DNA from: Smallanthus sonchifolius
Taxonomy: Eukaryota > Streptophyta > Magnoliopsida > Asterales > Asteraceae
Reading direction: 5' to 3'
Assembly: GCA_023525975.1 (NCBI GenBank)
Contig: CM042044.1
Span: forward strand, 15,548,501 to 15,612,500
DNA: 64,000 nt
In this document: positions 9,026 through 21,374 of the stretch, in pieces
Numbering within the stretch: the stretch's first letter is position 1
How the letters are laid out: each line of letters opens with the position of its first letter
The notes under the pieces: model-generated
Database searches by the model: none
Told to the model about the DNA's origin: nothing
What the model saw: only the letters and a program-made list of their open reading frames with translations
Translations under genes and position numbers: made by a program

Positions 9026-12000
9026 TAAATAGGGTTTTTGTCTCTATGGTTTGACATAAATATATATTTTAATTTAAAAGTTTAAATTTGACTTTTTTTA
9101 GTCTAATAGTTTAATTTTTGTCTTAATTTAAATCCACTTGTTTAACATCGTTAATTTTTTTTCTGATAACTATATATAAAAAGACCATTATACCCTTGTT
9201 AATAAAAAAAGAAAAATATATAAATATCTCTCACCATGTTTATCATTTTCACCAAACCACTAACCCATACCCTAGACACCCCTCCACTCCAGCCTCCACC
9301 TCATGCCAGGCCAAAATCTTCGACCGGACCGCCACCATCGAACATCACTCTTCGTCTCCACCCTCTACCAGTCTTCTACACCACCACTGTAAGGCCCCAA
9401 TCCCGGGAACCCGACACGTTGGCATGCACGTAAGCACAATAGTAAATGACATCAAATTATCTCAATAAATGCAGCGAAAAACAAACAGTCAACAGTAGTT
9501 AACGACCCAAATCTCAAACATAATCCAAACAAGTAAAAATATCTAAATCATTCAACATCGTAACGGAAAAGTAAATGTCATCACAACGATCACGGTAACC
9601 AAACGCCATCCGGAAGCCGCCAGCTCACACTTTCTCCTTACCTGAAATACATGCTAAAAAGTCAGCTACGCTGAGTGAGTTCTATAGTAATTCGTACGAG
9701 GATATTAAATCCCGAACCTTTATTAAAAACGATTTACGTCACAAAGGTTTTCTCATTTCTTTACCGATTAATCAATTATATTCTTTATCGACATACACGA
9801 AATCACGCCGACTGGTCTAAAGACTCGTACGATCATGACTCGTTGACCGATCATCGTCAATCATAACACTCACCGACCAACACGACTTACTATCACGCTT
9901 AAGCAACCCATTTCATCCGACTAAGGTCAGACTCAATTCCCGTCGAGTACAGTCGACACGATGTTAAATAATATCTTAATATCAAGTCATCGCATTAGAT
10001 AACATGACACCAAATCCTACGCATACAATTACAACTATCGTTTCATAACACAAATATTAACATCAAAACCCTTATCATTTCGTGCCTTCGCTATATTGCA
10101 CGTTGCATGTATTCGAGCCCAAAACTACAAACGTTTAAAAGTGGGCGATAAAAACACACCTTTGCTAGACGCAACTTGATCTCTAGAACCCGCCAACACC
10201 TTGTACTCGTTCTTCGACCTCGCACCTATATTAAACACAAATTACGAGTCAATACGTGACCCGACGTTAAACTTTCACCCACACGAATATCCCTACGCTA
10301 CACACGGCCGCATGCACGTGCATGTCACCATGCATCACGTGATCACCCATGCATGTCCCCGCGACTCCGACACGCACACACCTTCTTTCCAATACGTCGA
10401 GCTTATACACCGTAGTTGTCGGGTGTCCTGGTCCTCCCTCTCGGCTCCCGCTACGCACCACCAACTCGCACCACCGCTGTCCGTTTCCTTGAGCCGAAGC
10501 CGTGGTCACCCGACCCCACCACAGCCCCGTCGCCGCTGTCACTGCTGCACTCGGACCATCACAGCCCCGCAACCACCATTCGGACCACCCGCGAGAGGCC
10601 CTCTGGTCCTCTCCGCTGCTGCCGCTGTGTTCCCCCGCGTCCTTACAGCCGTGAACGGCCACTGCAGCCCCGCCTTCGGTCCTCTCCGCCTTGCCATCGC
10701 CATCCCGGCCCTAGCCGGTTCCCTTCCTGCCTTCGTACACCCGTCGACCACCCTCAAAGGGTTCGGCCGAACACTCAACACTTCACCAAGTGTGCTAAAA
10801 CGAAAACCATGATAATAACGAATTAAGATTGGGATAATACCTTCGAATAAAGTGACTTGTGCCAATCGAATCACTAGTGAACTCGTCTCCTCCTTCCCTT
10901 TGCCTTCTACGAAACCCTACGGTCACGAACATGAAGGTAACGATTAACCGGGTTTACAAACACGCATATGATGATTAGAGGTTAGCGATCTCACCTTACT
11001 CCGCATGAAAATCCGATGACCGGCCTCTTCCCTCTCCCTTTCTCCTCTCGGCAGCCGCAAACAAGAAAATGGGGACTCCCCCCTTTGTCGTAACCCTATA
11101 CGGGTGTTTGCCGGACCGGGCTTGGCCCTCGAGCGCTACCGGTTAGTCCTCGGGCTTGCCCCGTCTTGCATTCCTTTACAAAACTCTCCCTCGAGTCCCG
11201 TTTATTACACAATAACCCATGTCTAATATACACATAAACTAAAATGTACCTCCACCGTTAAATCGTCTATTCTCTAAAACAGTTATTTACAAACCTGCTC
11301 GCTAAACGAGAAATCGGGATGTTACAAGTCTTCCCCCCGTTGTCGACCACCACCCCGAAATCAAAGGCCACTAGCGATGGTGTCGGAGAAGGGTGAAGCT
11401 GGTGAATCACCTACGCCTCCAACAGGGGTACACCATCGAATGCCCACCCTCCCCTTTTGCCGTCGCCTTTCACCCTCTACCTGCTAGCACCATCGGCTTT
11501 CTCAGCCGCTATACCACCAGTTGCAGAAACCTAGCAGGTATGGAAACACCCCCTTGACCTTGTTCAATCGATCTTGATCAATGTTTGCAACCCTCAAAAC
11601 GAAAATTTCAAGCCCTACTGTTGCAGAAAAATGATAAACGCCGACTTAGTGGCAGCCCCCACCTCTACAGTTCGTCATGGAGAGAGAGAGAAACTAGAAC
11701 TCAGAAACATATCGATGGAAAAAGGGGAGAAATCGACGATGGGGATGTTGAAGACGGTATGTAGCGATCTAGGGTTGGAAGAGGGGAAAATTCGTAGATG
11801 GATTGCTGGCGATGGTGACATATTTGAAATAGATTTTTTTAATAAGTAACATAAATAGTTCAAGGGCATTTTGGTTTTTTAATAAAAAGTTAACAGAAAA
11901 TTTGGATGGAGTTAATAGGTTGGACTTAAATTGAGACAAAATTAAAACTATTGGATTTAAAAAGTTAAATTTAAACTTTTGGACTAAAATGGTTATTTGT

Positions 12001-12030
12001 GTCAAATCATTGAGACTAAAACCGTATTTA
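9026..12030. mobile_element. Long-TIR DNA transposon (MULE-like, non-autonomous) carrying a solo LTR
   Basis: The first and last 160-170 bases are inverted copies. The ends read TAAATAGGGTTTTTGTCTC and, reverse-complemented, TAAATACGGTTTTAGTCTC. Both continue through 'gtttgacataaat / gatttgacacaaat' and 'aaaagtttaaatttgac / aacttt'. The interior, after removing the solo LTR at 9388-11326, is about 730 bases of richer GC content resembling 5'UTR or coding sequence (9240-9387, 11327-11850). No transposase is seen. Long TIRs plus host-like filling suggest a Mutator-like, Pack-MULE-style element, but a clear 9-bp TSD could not be read. Confidence 0.65.
9388..11326 (-). repeat. Solo LTR of a Ty3/gypsy-type element
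   Basis: On the minus strand it starts TGTAACATCCCGATTTC and ends GGGGCCTTACA, giving the TG...CA borders and the TGTAACATCCC opening common in plant Ty3/gypsy LTRs. No partner LTR, primer site or pol lies nearby. The five bases on either side (accac, agtct) do not match, so it may derive from recombination between copies. The GC-rich core (10430-10760) produces several overlapping reading frames with no recognisable domain; I treat them as chance. Confidence 0.7.
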
Positions 12031-12690
12031 ACTCCATAATGTATTATATCTCTATAATATTTTTTTTTATCTTTGTATGAAAAAAATAAATTTTAAAATT
12101 GTTATATTTAAGTTGAATTAAAAAAAATTGCTATATAGTAGACAAGATTAATATATATTTCATTTAGCTCATTCAATTTTAAAAAAAATAAATATTTTTA
12201 AGAACATTACATAGGATTAGAATATTTACTGAAATCTGAGTGACTTTAAAAGAATAAAAAAATTTTGAGTGACATAAATTTAATACTTAATAAACTTGAT
12301 TACTCTTATTATAAGTTTCAAAAAAATCATGATTGAAAAAAGAAAATATTCAGACGGCTGATTAGATTACAAATTACACTCATTTTATTATATTAATAGT
12401 AGTTTTATTCGTTGAAATAGTAGAAATATCACACATCATTAAAAAATAAATAAAATAGAACAAATAAATTAACAAATGCCTAAATACTCAAGACAGAGTA
12501 AATCACAGTCAGCTTCATCCATATCTTCTAATTAAGGATTTATGGCCAGTGATTTTATAATTAGGGGGGAATCTGTCAGATTATGTTTATTTGAGCTATT
12601 TTTCTTTATATCGGTCGGTTATGGACCGGATTTCAATTTTTGTTTTCTATTTCAAAATCTCAATTTTCAATTAATGTAGCATTTCAAGGT
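12031..12690 (+). repeat. Repeat block shared with KO intron 2, no gene
   Basis: Positions 12290-12570 follow KO intron 2 at 28000-28340. Shared landmarks are 'aaagaaaatattcagac', 'gattacaaattaca', 'gttgaaatagtagaaatatca', 'gagtaaatcacagt' and 'ccatatcttct'. 12031-12290 is AT-rich with nothing recognisable. From about 12605 a different repeat begins ('ggaccggatttc...'), with further copies near 15883 and 24300. Confidence 0.75.
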
Positions 12691-12692
12691 AC

Positions 12693-13017
12693 TTGGACAT
12701 GGAGGGGAGTGGTTTCACATTTTCACACCTCCACACCCTTTCATGTCAGCGTCACATTATCTCAACACGGTATCCATATTTAGGGGCATGGTGTTCCACT
12801 TTCCAACCACTTAAAAAATTCATGTGTTTAAAAACCATTGGTCTTGACCCTAATCCTTGGCCCCACCTCTTTCACATTTTCCTTCTCCACACCGTGGAAA
12901 TATGCACGGTTAAGCTCCACGCTCGTGGACCACGCCAAGGGGGCGTGGTGTTCCACGCTACCACGCCAGCCATACCACGCCAACCATGTCATCACCACGC
13001 CACTCTCCACAGAGGTA
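12693..13017. repeat. Unclassified GC-rich repeat with CCACGCC motifs
   Basis: This 325-base stretch contains recurrent 'ccacgcc' and 'gtggttt/ttccac' words and lies directly left of the hAT element. Similar sequence (ggaggtgaaaggtggttgg) continues right of the hAT element at 15875, so the hAT element seems to have inserted within it. The overlapping reading frames have no recognisable domain. Confidence 0.4.
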
Positions 13018-13025
13018 CTCCCCTC

Positions 13026-15859
13026 TAGAGGTGCACAAAAAAACCGGTTTTTTTTACCCGGTCCAAACCGGCAAACCGGTTTGGGATAAACCGGTTAGGG
13101 GCAAACCGGTTCGGGTTAGCCTAAAACCGCCGGTTTGAAACCGGTTTAAAGGTTTCTGGGTGTAATCGGGTATGGGACCGGTTTGTGTGAACCGGTTCGA
13201 TAAACCGGTTTAAACCGGTTTTGGTCGCTGCAAATTATAGCCGTTGGGGTCGATTTTAGCCATTTTTTTGGTCTTTTTTCACCTCTAATTCACTATAAAT
13301 AGGTGGGGGGTGTTTAGGTTTGATCACACCTCTTTCTACACTCTCTAATCTCTAAAACCGCTCTTTAAACGCTCAAAAACGCTCTCTAAACTCTAAAAAA
13401 AAAGCATGGCAAGTTTTGGTGTTGGTGGTTCCTCAAACGAAGTTACCGTTGTGGAAATTCGAGCAACAACGAGAAATCCGGCAATTTGGTGCAATTACGA
13501 TCTATGTTTGTTGTCAAACGGGAAGAAACGTGCTCGGTGCAAGACGTGTGGTGCGTTTTTGGGGAAAGATTCAAACACTAGTTTGAAAACGCATATGGAA
13601 AAATCTTGCCCGTCCTTGAAGGGAATTCCAAGTGAAGGTCAAGCCTCGATGACAAGCGAAGGAGGAATTTGGAACTTTGATCCAAATATTGTTCGAGATC
13701 GAATGGCGAGGTTAGTGATTCAAGAAGGATTGCCGTTCAACCACTTTGACAATCCGCGCTTGACAAGGATGATTCAAGAGACACTCCAACCACGTTATCA
13801 TCAAGTAAGTCGCACAACCCTTAGACGAGATTGTATAAAAATGTGGAAAAAAGCAAAAAAAGAATTAATTTTGGGTTTTGAAAATTTGGAAACCGGTGTA
13901 AACTTAACCACCGATGTTTGGTCGGCTCCACATGGTATACCCGATTCGTACCTTTGCGTTACCGCGCATTGGGTTGATCCCAAAACGTGGCAAATGATGA
14001 AGCGTACAATCGCGTTTGACTTGTTTGAATATCCACACATCGGTGAAAATTTATTTTATATATTGGATGGTGTTATAACCGAATTTAAATTACAAAATAA
14101 ACATTTTTCAATGTCTTTTGATAATGCATCTAATAATACAAATGCGGTTCAAAAACTAAAAATTAAATATAAACCGGTTTGCAACGACGTTTTTTTCCAT
14201 AGTCGATGTGTCGCACACATCATTAACTTGGCGGTGCAAGCCGGGCTTGCAATTGAAGAGGTTTCAAACTTAACATATACTTTTCGACTAATGCTTAAAG
14301 ATATTTTTAGTAATAAAAAAAGATACCATGATTATATTAGATTTTGTCGTGAAACGAATAATCTTTGCTTAGGTCCGAATTGGGACGTCGAGACAAGATG
14401 GAACTCGACTTATACTATGTTTTATAGCGCTTTACGACAAAGAGAAACTTTAGAACTATTTCATGAAATGCTTGCTTCAAAACCTCGTCGTAAAATTCTA
14501 AAGTTTCTGTCTACGAGTTGGGACATTTTAAAAGACGTAACCGAATTGCTTGAAGTTTTCAAAACCGCCACCACTTTTTTATCCGGTGTTTATTATCCCA
14601 CAAGTCCATTAACTTTAAAACAAATATATTTAATGGCTAACAAGTTATATGAACTTGAAAATAAAAGCCCTCTTTTTACAAAAAATGATAGAACCGATGA
14701 AAGAAAAATTAGTGAAATATTTTAAAGAAATGCCTCCCGTTATAACTTGTGCCGCCGCGTTAAACCCTAACATAAATGTTTACGGGGTTGAAACTTTGAT
14801 TGATAGAATTACTTACGCTTTGAATTTGGATAGTGAAGACATCCATTTTGCACAAGTCACAAAAACATATTTTAACAAATGTTTACAAGATTTATTTGAT
14901 GTTTATTTACATAAATATGGTACAACTCCGACTCCACATGATACAATGGGTACATCATCAAGTGGTAGCTCGAGAGATGTTAATTTGAATTTATATAACG
15001 AAATGTTAAATGAATTTAGTAAACGCGCTCGAGGTACCACCCCGAGTAGCGAACTAGGAAGGTATATTAGCACAAACTTTTTAGCGTTTATGCCTCCTAC
15101 CGTTTTTGAGAAGTTTGATATTTTGGCTTGGTGAAAAAAAAACGAAGCTTCGTTTCCGATTCTTTCCGCCATGGCCCGTGATGTACTAACCGTCCAAGCT
15201 TCCACGGTAGCTTCGGAATCTGCGTTTTCTTTTAGTGGCAGGGTCTTATCGATACGAAGGACTAGACTCACCCCCCTAGCGATGGAAATGTGCATTTGTT
15301 TGAAAGACCATTTGGATGCGATGGATATGATACAACACCAAACTTCTATCGAAGACGAAATTCAAGCAGAAGAAATAATACACAGCAACGAGGTTGATCT
15401 TGGAATATCTGAACCAGTCACCGATGAAGAACTAGCCGAAGATGCAAGGCTATGAAGCTCCAGTTCCGAAGACAACGCACAAGAATAATCAATCAATATT
15501 CCAAAAAATAAAAATATATATTGTCATTTGTAATGTTTTAGAATTTTATAATTTTATCTTGTCATGTTTTTTAAATTACGAACTTTCCAAATATTAATAA
15601 ACGTTGAACTTTATGTTTTATATTTGTTATATATTTTTTTTTGATTTTATATTAAAAATATAAAATTTAGTTGATTTTTTTTTTAATAAAAACCGGTTTA
15701 TAGGGCAAACCGGTTTGTAACTAACCCTAACCGGTTTGACCAGTTAGACATTTTCCACCTCCGAAACCGGTTTAGGGCCAAACCGGTTTTGACTTTTCGT
15801 TGACCAAACTGGTTCAGGTTGAACCGGTTTGGGTTAAAAAACCGATTTGTGCACCATTA
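13026..15859 (+). mobile_element. hAT-superfamily DNA transposon with near-complete transposase
   Basis: Termini are TAGAGGTGCACAAA on the left and, reverse-complemented, TAATGGTGCACAAA on the right. A perfect 8-bp TSD, CTCCCCTC, flanks it at 13018-13025 and 15860-15867, diagnostic of hAT. Both subterminal regions are crowded with AAACCGGTTT-like palindromes, about ten in 13040-13225 and about six in 15690-15850. These are likely transposase binding sites by analogy with other hAT elements. The single transposase gene (13406-15455) has one frameshift and one premature stop, so the copy is probably inactive but young-looking. Confidence 0.95.
13406..15455 (+). pseudogene. hAT transposase (BED finger, RNase H-like core, dimerisation domain), two lesions
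   Basis: This transposase is read in three pieces: 13406-14725, then 14649-15134 and 15171-15455 in a shifted frame. About 680 residues in all is the usual length for plant hAT transposases. A BED zinc finger is formed by C45, C48, H63 and C68. The RNase H-like core shows LTTDVWSA (first catalytic Asp) and SFDNASNNT (second). The C-terminal hAT dimerisation block contains VQASTVASESAFSFSGRVLS and RLTPLAME. The frame changes between about 14690 and 14702. A TGA at 15132-15134 replaces what is normally a second Trp in the LAWW-K motif; translation afterwards continues in the same frame. The start is the first ATG after a CT-rich leader and is followed directly by the BED region. Confidence 0.93.
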
Positions 15860-15867
15860 CTCCCCTC

Positions 15868-16748
15868 AGCCTTATGGAGGTGAAAGGTGGTTGGACCAGA
15901 TTTCTAATTTTTTTTTGTTCTTACAAAATCTTAGTTTTTAATTAATTTAGTATTCCAAGTTACATATTTTTATTTATTTAAGTTTTCATGTGTCACTAAA
16001 ATTACAAACTAACATAAAAAACAAAATATTTTTATATATTGTATACATATACATACTTTTAATATTTATATTATTCATAACGTCATCTGGTTCTTAAATT
16101 CGGTCAAACTTGTTCGACCAACGGGCGTCTAGGGCAGTCAGTTTGTTGTCCGATGCAGTTCTGAAAACATCGCTCATTGACAAATCTGTAAAATTATTTT
16201 TATTATGCCTCGACAATGTTTTTTTAAGAGCAATTTTCTAGATTTTGTACAATAAATATACTACAACACGCATTTTGCATAATTTGAACCCACGAGCCCT
16301 GAACCTTTGGTTGTGAGGTACCCCACTTAACAGTGACGGAACTAGACATTTTAATTTGGAGCATCATAATTTAAAAAAAATGTGCATTCACCATTGTATA
16401 CCAATAAACTTCATTTTACTGATCAATGTTGATTAATTGGTACAAGTAATCTCCATTAAAAATGTATTTTCTAAGAATTTAACCTTTTTTTTACTGTTTT
16501 TATTACTACTATTATTAGTATTTAATGAATTTAATAAAGGTTCAATACATGCTTTAAATTTCATTTTAATTTTTTAGCATTAAAGAATCATTTGTAGATG
16601 TATTTATTTTTAACTTCTCGATAAGTTCAAGTCTCATAGTAGACAAAACGATGTAATTTAGGAGTAGATTACCGGTATGAGTGTGTTAGTTTGTTGTTTA
16701 AAAAAATATATCAAAGAATCATCTCTAAATGTATTTATTTTTAGTTAT
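15868..16748. repeat. Intergenic repeats, no gene
   Basis: 15883-16080 resembles 12605-12690 and KO intron 1 (24300-24460), starting 'ttggaccagatttc' and followed by 'ttaatttagtatt' and 'aaaattacaaa'. On the minus strand at about 16275-16330 there is a weak tRNA-like pattern ending in a B-box-like GGGTTCAAATT. The rest is AT-rich without recognisable content. Confidence 0.5.
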
Positions 16749-19700
16749 AATTAATTACACAGATGGCCCCTGTGGTTTACCCGGATTTCACTTATAGCAC
16801 CTAAGAATGGGAAATTACAGATTCCGACCAACAGTTTGCACATTTGTAACAGAGATGACCCCTAGGTTGGATGGCTGTTAAATTTTCTGTTAGTATTTTT
16901 ATAAAATGACCAAAATACCCTTTTATATATTTAAAAGAAAAAATAAAATAAAAATGTGGTTCCCATTTTAAACAAAAAACAAAAAAGGATTTTAGTAAAA
17001 AATGAAATAAAATCGGCCCAGATTTGATCTTCCCCACCCCCTCCTTCCGACCATCTCCTCCGACGGTCCGACAAATTCCCGCAACCCCTTTTTCCCTCCA
17101 AATACAATTCTGACACCACCTTTGTTCATCTCTGAGGGTAAATTTGTTTTTAAACTTTGTTTTACTTGTGATATTTTTTTGTATTGTTGTATGGTTAACA
17201 TGGTGCAGGTTACAAATATGTTCAATTATGATAATGAGATCATAGTTAAGACCTTTACTTCTAAGCCCATTCAAAAAACCAACAACCCCCATAAGTTCCT
17301 CCTCATTTTTGCACTCTATCACCATCAAAACCCTAATGTGATCTGATCAGCGAACAGACCTTCGCGAACTAATCAACTTAACATCACCTTATAACAATCC
17401 AAATCATGCTTATAGGAGTTCATTCATGAGAGACTATAAGCAGTTGCGTTGATGAAGAATCAATGTGTGACACCTCAGAATTTTTTATTATTATTTTAAT
17501 TTTCGGGACGAAAATTCTTTTAACTAGGGGATGATGTGACAATCCGGACTTTTCATGTTAATGCTGTTAACAATTTCGTTAAACTTTCTATTAAAAACCT
17601 AACTCTTTAGCTAATCCAGTTAGATCTAAATTCAGGGACTTGTTCTACCAATTCCTGAACTTGTATTCATGAAAACAGAAGGACTAAACATGCAATTACC
17701 TCATTCTCAATTTCTGTTTGACTTTAGGAAGTCAAACCCGTATCATCAATCCAAATTCAATCCTAGGATTCGTTTATTTTGAAATTGTAACAGAATTCTC
17801 AGACTAATCACATTCCCGTTCATCAATAAGTGTTTAATCGCATCATTGATTCGTAATCAAGCTCAATAATGGGTAATAAACCCGTAACCGTCGATATCAT
17901 TGTCTTATATCTCCGAATTCATCAAAATCGTGTAACCATTACACGCTTTGAGCCTCGGCACTCGATAATTGATCCCCACTGAAACTCCTACACATGCTAA
18001 TTTGATCAGAGAAACAATCACGGTCGCCGGAGGTCGAATCAGTCGTGGTCAGAACTATTTTACTCGATCACTGTCAATTCGGGCTTAATTATGGTAATTG
18101 GTTACAGTCTTAATTTCGTTTCCATTCATAGATCAAAAGCCCTATGCTTTTAGAGGCTTACATTATCGAATTGAACCTGATCTAGATTCTAGGGTTCATA
18201 TGAAACCGATTTAGTCGAACTCTAACCTACACTCAATATCAATTAAATTAAAGGGCATCACCAGTTTCGCAATCATGTACTCATCGAAAGCCCTATGTTA
18301 ATTAAATCAAACAACACTCAATTTTTCAAGATCCGGAAACTAGGGTTCTTCATAAAATCGATTTGGGGGTTTTTAGTCTAGAATCAATCTCAATCCAATT
18401 AAACAACATCAACGGTTTCGCAATGTCCTAATTGATGAAAACCCTATGATTCTATCAACTTTTAACATCAGATTTTATCAAAACGATTCTGTGTTCATAA
18501 ACTAGGGTTACAGCCCCTTTTCTGTAATTTAACGATCACAAACCTGGTGATTTTCCAATTCCACGAACCTACAGACTCTCCATCACCCGATTAACAAAAC
18601 CCTTATGACCCTTTAATCGATCGCGATCAAATTCGATGATTTTGGGACTGGTTTCGTGCGCTGTTGAATATGGGGGGGAGAACCACTGGACCAGTTGGTT
18701 AAAACTAATCGGGAACGGTTTCTTGTGCAATTCTCTAGGGGGCGGAGATGGTTAAGACACTTGACTCACACACATGAGACCCGGGTTCGAAACCTGTGTC
18801 ATGTGTTCTTTTTTTTTAGCATTTTCTTGTATTATTTTAATATATAAATTACTCCCTATATTATTATATTGTTATATTAAAGTGTTTTATACCCGAAAAA
18901 TGACCCGTAGGCTCGGGTTTAATTTATTAATCCATTTTATTAGTTTTCCCACTTTCATAAATAATATATTTATATTATTATCAAATAAAAATAATATATT
19001 TATATTATTTTCAAACCGTAACTTCGTATAAAATAATATGTTTATATTATTTTCAACCCGTGACTAATCTTATTAAATAATATATATGTTTATATTATTT
19101 CGTATCGTTTTATACCTCGTGTGATGTTTTCAAACCAATTAATAATATAATTGTTATATTATTTACCCACGTTTATAAACTCAATGAAACGTTTCAAACT
19201 TGTAAATAATATAAGTTATTATATTATTTACCCTCGGTTTTATCCTCGATAAAAAATAATATATTTATTATTTTCCACACAAATGATTATTTTGTTAATC
19301 ATACGAACTTAAAAAGAATATATATAGTTATATTATTTTCCTAACCATTTTAAATGGCACAAACACACGAATATAATTAGTTATTATTATCCATTATTAG
19401 AAACGTCTGACACCAAACGTATTTATCTTAATAATTAATTAATTAAGAAATCTTTATTCCTGTAGACACGTTCGTCTACTCTTAGATCCTTAGAATGCGT
19501 TAAGACGTTCTAATTTTCCGTGTCGTCGTCACAAATCCCAACTTGCCCCTAATTTATGTGTTTATAATTCTAGGGCATACGTAAGCCGTGCAGGCTAACA
19601 TTTGAGGTTCCAAATCTCATACTTGTGTGATACTACCTACTACGCAACGCAGGTGAGTTTCACAGCCCCTTTTACTGTTTTTATTTGGGGGAGAAAACAT

Positions 19701-20749
19701 GTCACAACCTTTTTGGTTTATTGTAATTCATATGATATCACTGTTGAGGCTAAGCGTAACACACTATCATGAAAAGTCCTAACACACATCGGACCGTTAA
19801 TATGGTATGAACGAGGTAATTTTGGTAGTACTACTGGGTTTGACAAACCCCACCCGTGCTAGTCGCGCTAACTCGATTGGAGGTCGAACGGGTGTTATAT
19901 TGACCTTAACACATTAGTCAGAGTTGATAGACCTGGCTGGAGGCAAACAAACAAACACACTGTCAGTTTCGGTTGCAAGCGCTTTAGCAAAACATGAATA
20001 TAGGCATGCAACCTATTGATATATATATTGAATGTACATAATCCGTAAACGCTTTACTTTAAATGATTGAAACCTGTAAACTCACCAACCTAGTGTTGAC
20101 TTGTTTTTCTTACATGTTTTCTCAGGTTGGCACTCAGGATCACGTTAAGTCATGCATGTGTCTTGGACTCCAATTGAAATAATTATCTATTGAATAATAT
20201 TTATGTTTTGTTTGTAATTGGACTTGGGCGCGTTGTTTTGCGCATTTACTTTCGTTTAACGCTTCCGCATATACACTCTGAACTTTGATCTTTTATGTTA
20301 TTACATTTCAAGTCCCATATAGTGTCGTTTGAAGTAACTGATGTCTGAGATCCTGGTTTGTCACCTTCCAAAACGGTAAAACTCTGTTAGTGAAATTTGG
20401 GGGTGTGACACAATGCATGTGTCGATTTTTGTAGCAGAGGGTAACGGTGGCTTCATCGAGGAAGACAAGAGAATGTGGGTGGGCTTCATCGAGGAAGACA
20501 AGAAGTCAACTAAATATATTTTACTTTTAATTGAAAATTGGTGGGCCTAATAAAATTTATCATTTTTTTGGTGTTAGGGGGTATTTCGGTCATTTCGCAA
20601 CCACTTAACAAAGTAATTTAACGTCCATCCAACTCATGGGCCAAACTTGTTACCTTTGTTTAAAGTATTGGGCTAAACATGTAGTTTATCATTCTTAGGG
20701 GCCAAAAGTGAAATTCATATAAATTACAGGGCCATCCATGTAATTAATT
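16749..20749. mobile_element. Long-TIR DNA transposon (MULE-like) split by a solo gypsy LTR
   Basis: The left end AATTAATTACACAGATGGCC and the reverse-complemented right end AATTAATTACATGGATGGCC match. Inverted similarity continues inward through 'atttcactt...cctaagaatg'. Flanking bases 'ttttagttat' and 'ttttagtata' suggest a roughly 9-bp, slightly decayed TSD, consistent with a Mutator-like element. Without the LTR insert (17466-20410) the element would be about 1.05 kb. The filling (17020-17465) is GC-richer and gene-like, with a possible donor/acceptor pair. No transposase was found. Confidence 0.65.
17466..20410 (+). repeat. Solo LTR of the 32301-42503 Ty3/gypsy family, long form
   Basis: The 5-bp TSD CAATG flanks it (17461-17465 and 20411-20415). 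It matches the LTRs at 32301-34871 and 39961-42503 throughout, including 'acttgggcgcgttgttttgcgc' and the 3' end 'tttgggggtgtgaca'. It starts about 69 bases earlier than those LTRs, with TGTGACACCTC and a copy of the polypurine tract (GACGAAAATTC...AGGGGATGA) now inside the LTR. A tRNA-like A/B-box module lies at about 18735-18800. Confidence 0.85.
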
Positions 20750-20957
20750 CTTTTAGTATATAGATAAATAACAGAAACATTTGTATAAAGTAATAACCCT
20801 AAATCTTAAAACTAAAAATAAAATAATATAATAGTATAGTTAATATAAAAAAAACTTACGAAATATAAATAAAATAAACAAATACAAGTTAGATTCATCA
20901 TAAAAATAATAGAAATATCATAAAAAATATATAAAAGAAAACAAATAAATTTGAAAA

Positions 20958-21374
20958 CAGGCTAAGGGAGATACAGCTGCTGACTCGATGATATGGAACG
21001 ATTTGAAAACCTTAGTGATTAAGAACTTCTGCCCAAGGAACGAGATTGAAAAAGTAGAAAGAGAATTTCTGGGTATAAAGGCAGGGAACATGACACATTG
21101 GTAGTACACCACACGGTACAACAAATTGGCACGTCGTGCCACACCTGATCATGACCGAAGAGAGAGGATTGCTTATTATATCCAGGGGTTACCGGATAAA
21201 GTTCTCACCTTTGTTAAGGCGAGCACCCCTAGTACTTTTGATTCGGTGGTTGAACTGAATGGCGTGGTATACGACGATCTAGCCTTGAACGATGTCGCCA
21301 TCGAGGAACCTAAAAAGAAATTGAGCTTGCCTGGCAAGCGAACTGGTGGGAAATTTTTTGGGGCTCGCGATTAG
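20958..21374 (+). pseudogene. Ty3/gypsy gag fragment
   Basis: One frame reads MIWNDLKTLVIKNFCPRNEI, then EFLGIKAGNMTHW, a TAG near 21101, and YNKLARRATPDHDRRERI followed by AYYIQGLPDKV. This is the conserved retrotransposon gag domain (W-L-K, F-C-P-R, RI-Y-GLP). The fragment ends at 21374, just before 'tgtaacatcccgata', which resembles the start of a gypsy LTR. No pol follows. The single stop and missing zinc knuckle make it a dead fragment. Confidence 0.85.

Noticed and set aside
10201..10874. Overlapping reading frames of 111-203 residues on both strands in GC-rich DNA
   Set aside because: They lie in the GC-rich core of the solo LTR at 9388-11326, show only low-complexity Pro/Arg/Ser content, and no frame carries a domain.
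12693..13089. Frames of 60-111 residues left of and into the hAT end
   Set aside because: They cross repeat sequence and the transposon terminus and have no recognisable domain.
16801..17328. 175-residue minus-strand frame
   Set aside because: It spans the TIR and filling of a DNA transposon. The part near 17220-17328 may be captured host sequence, but no function is recognisable.
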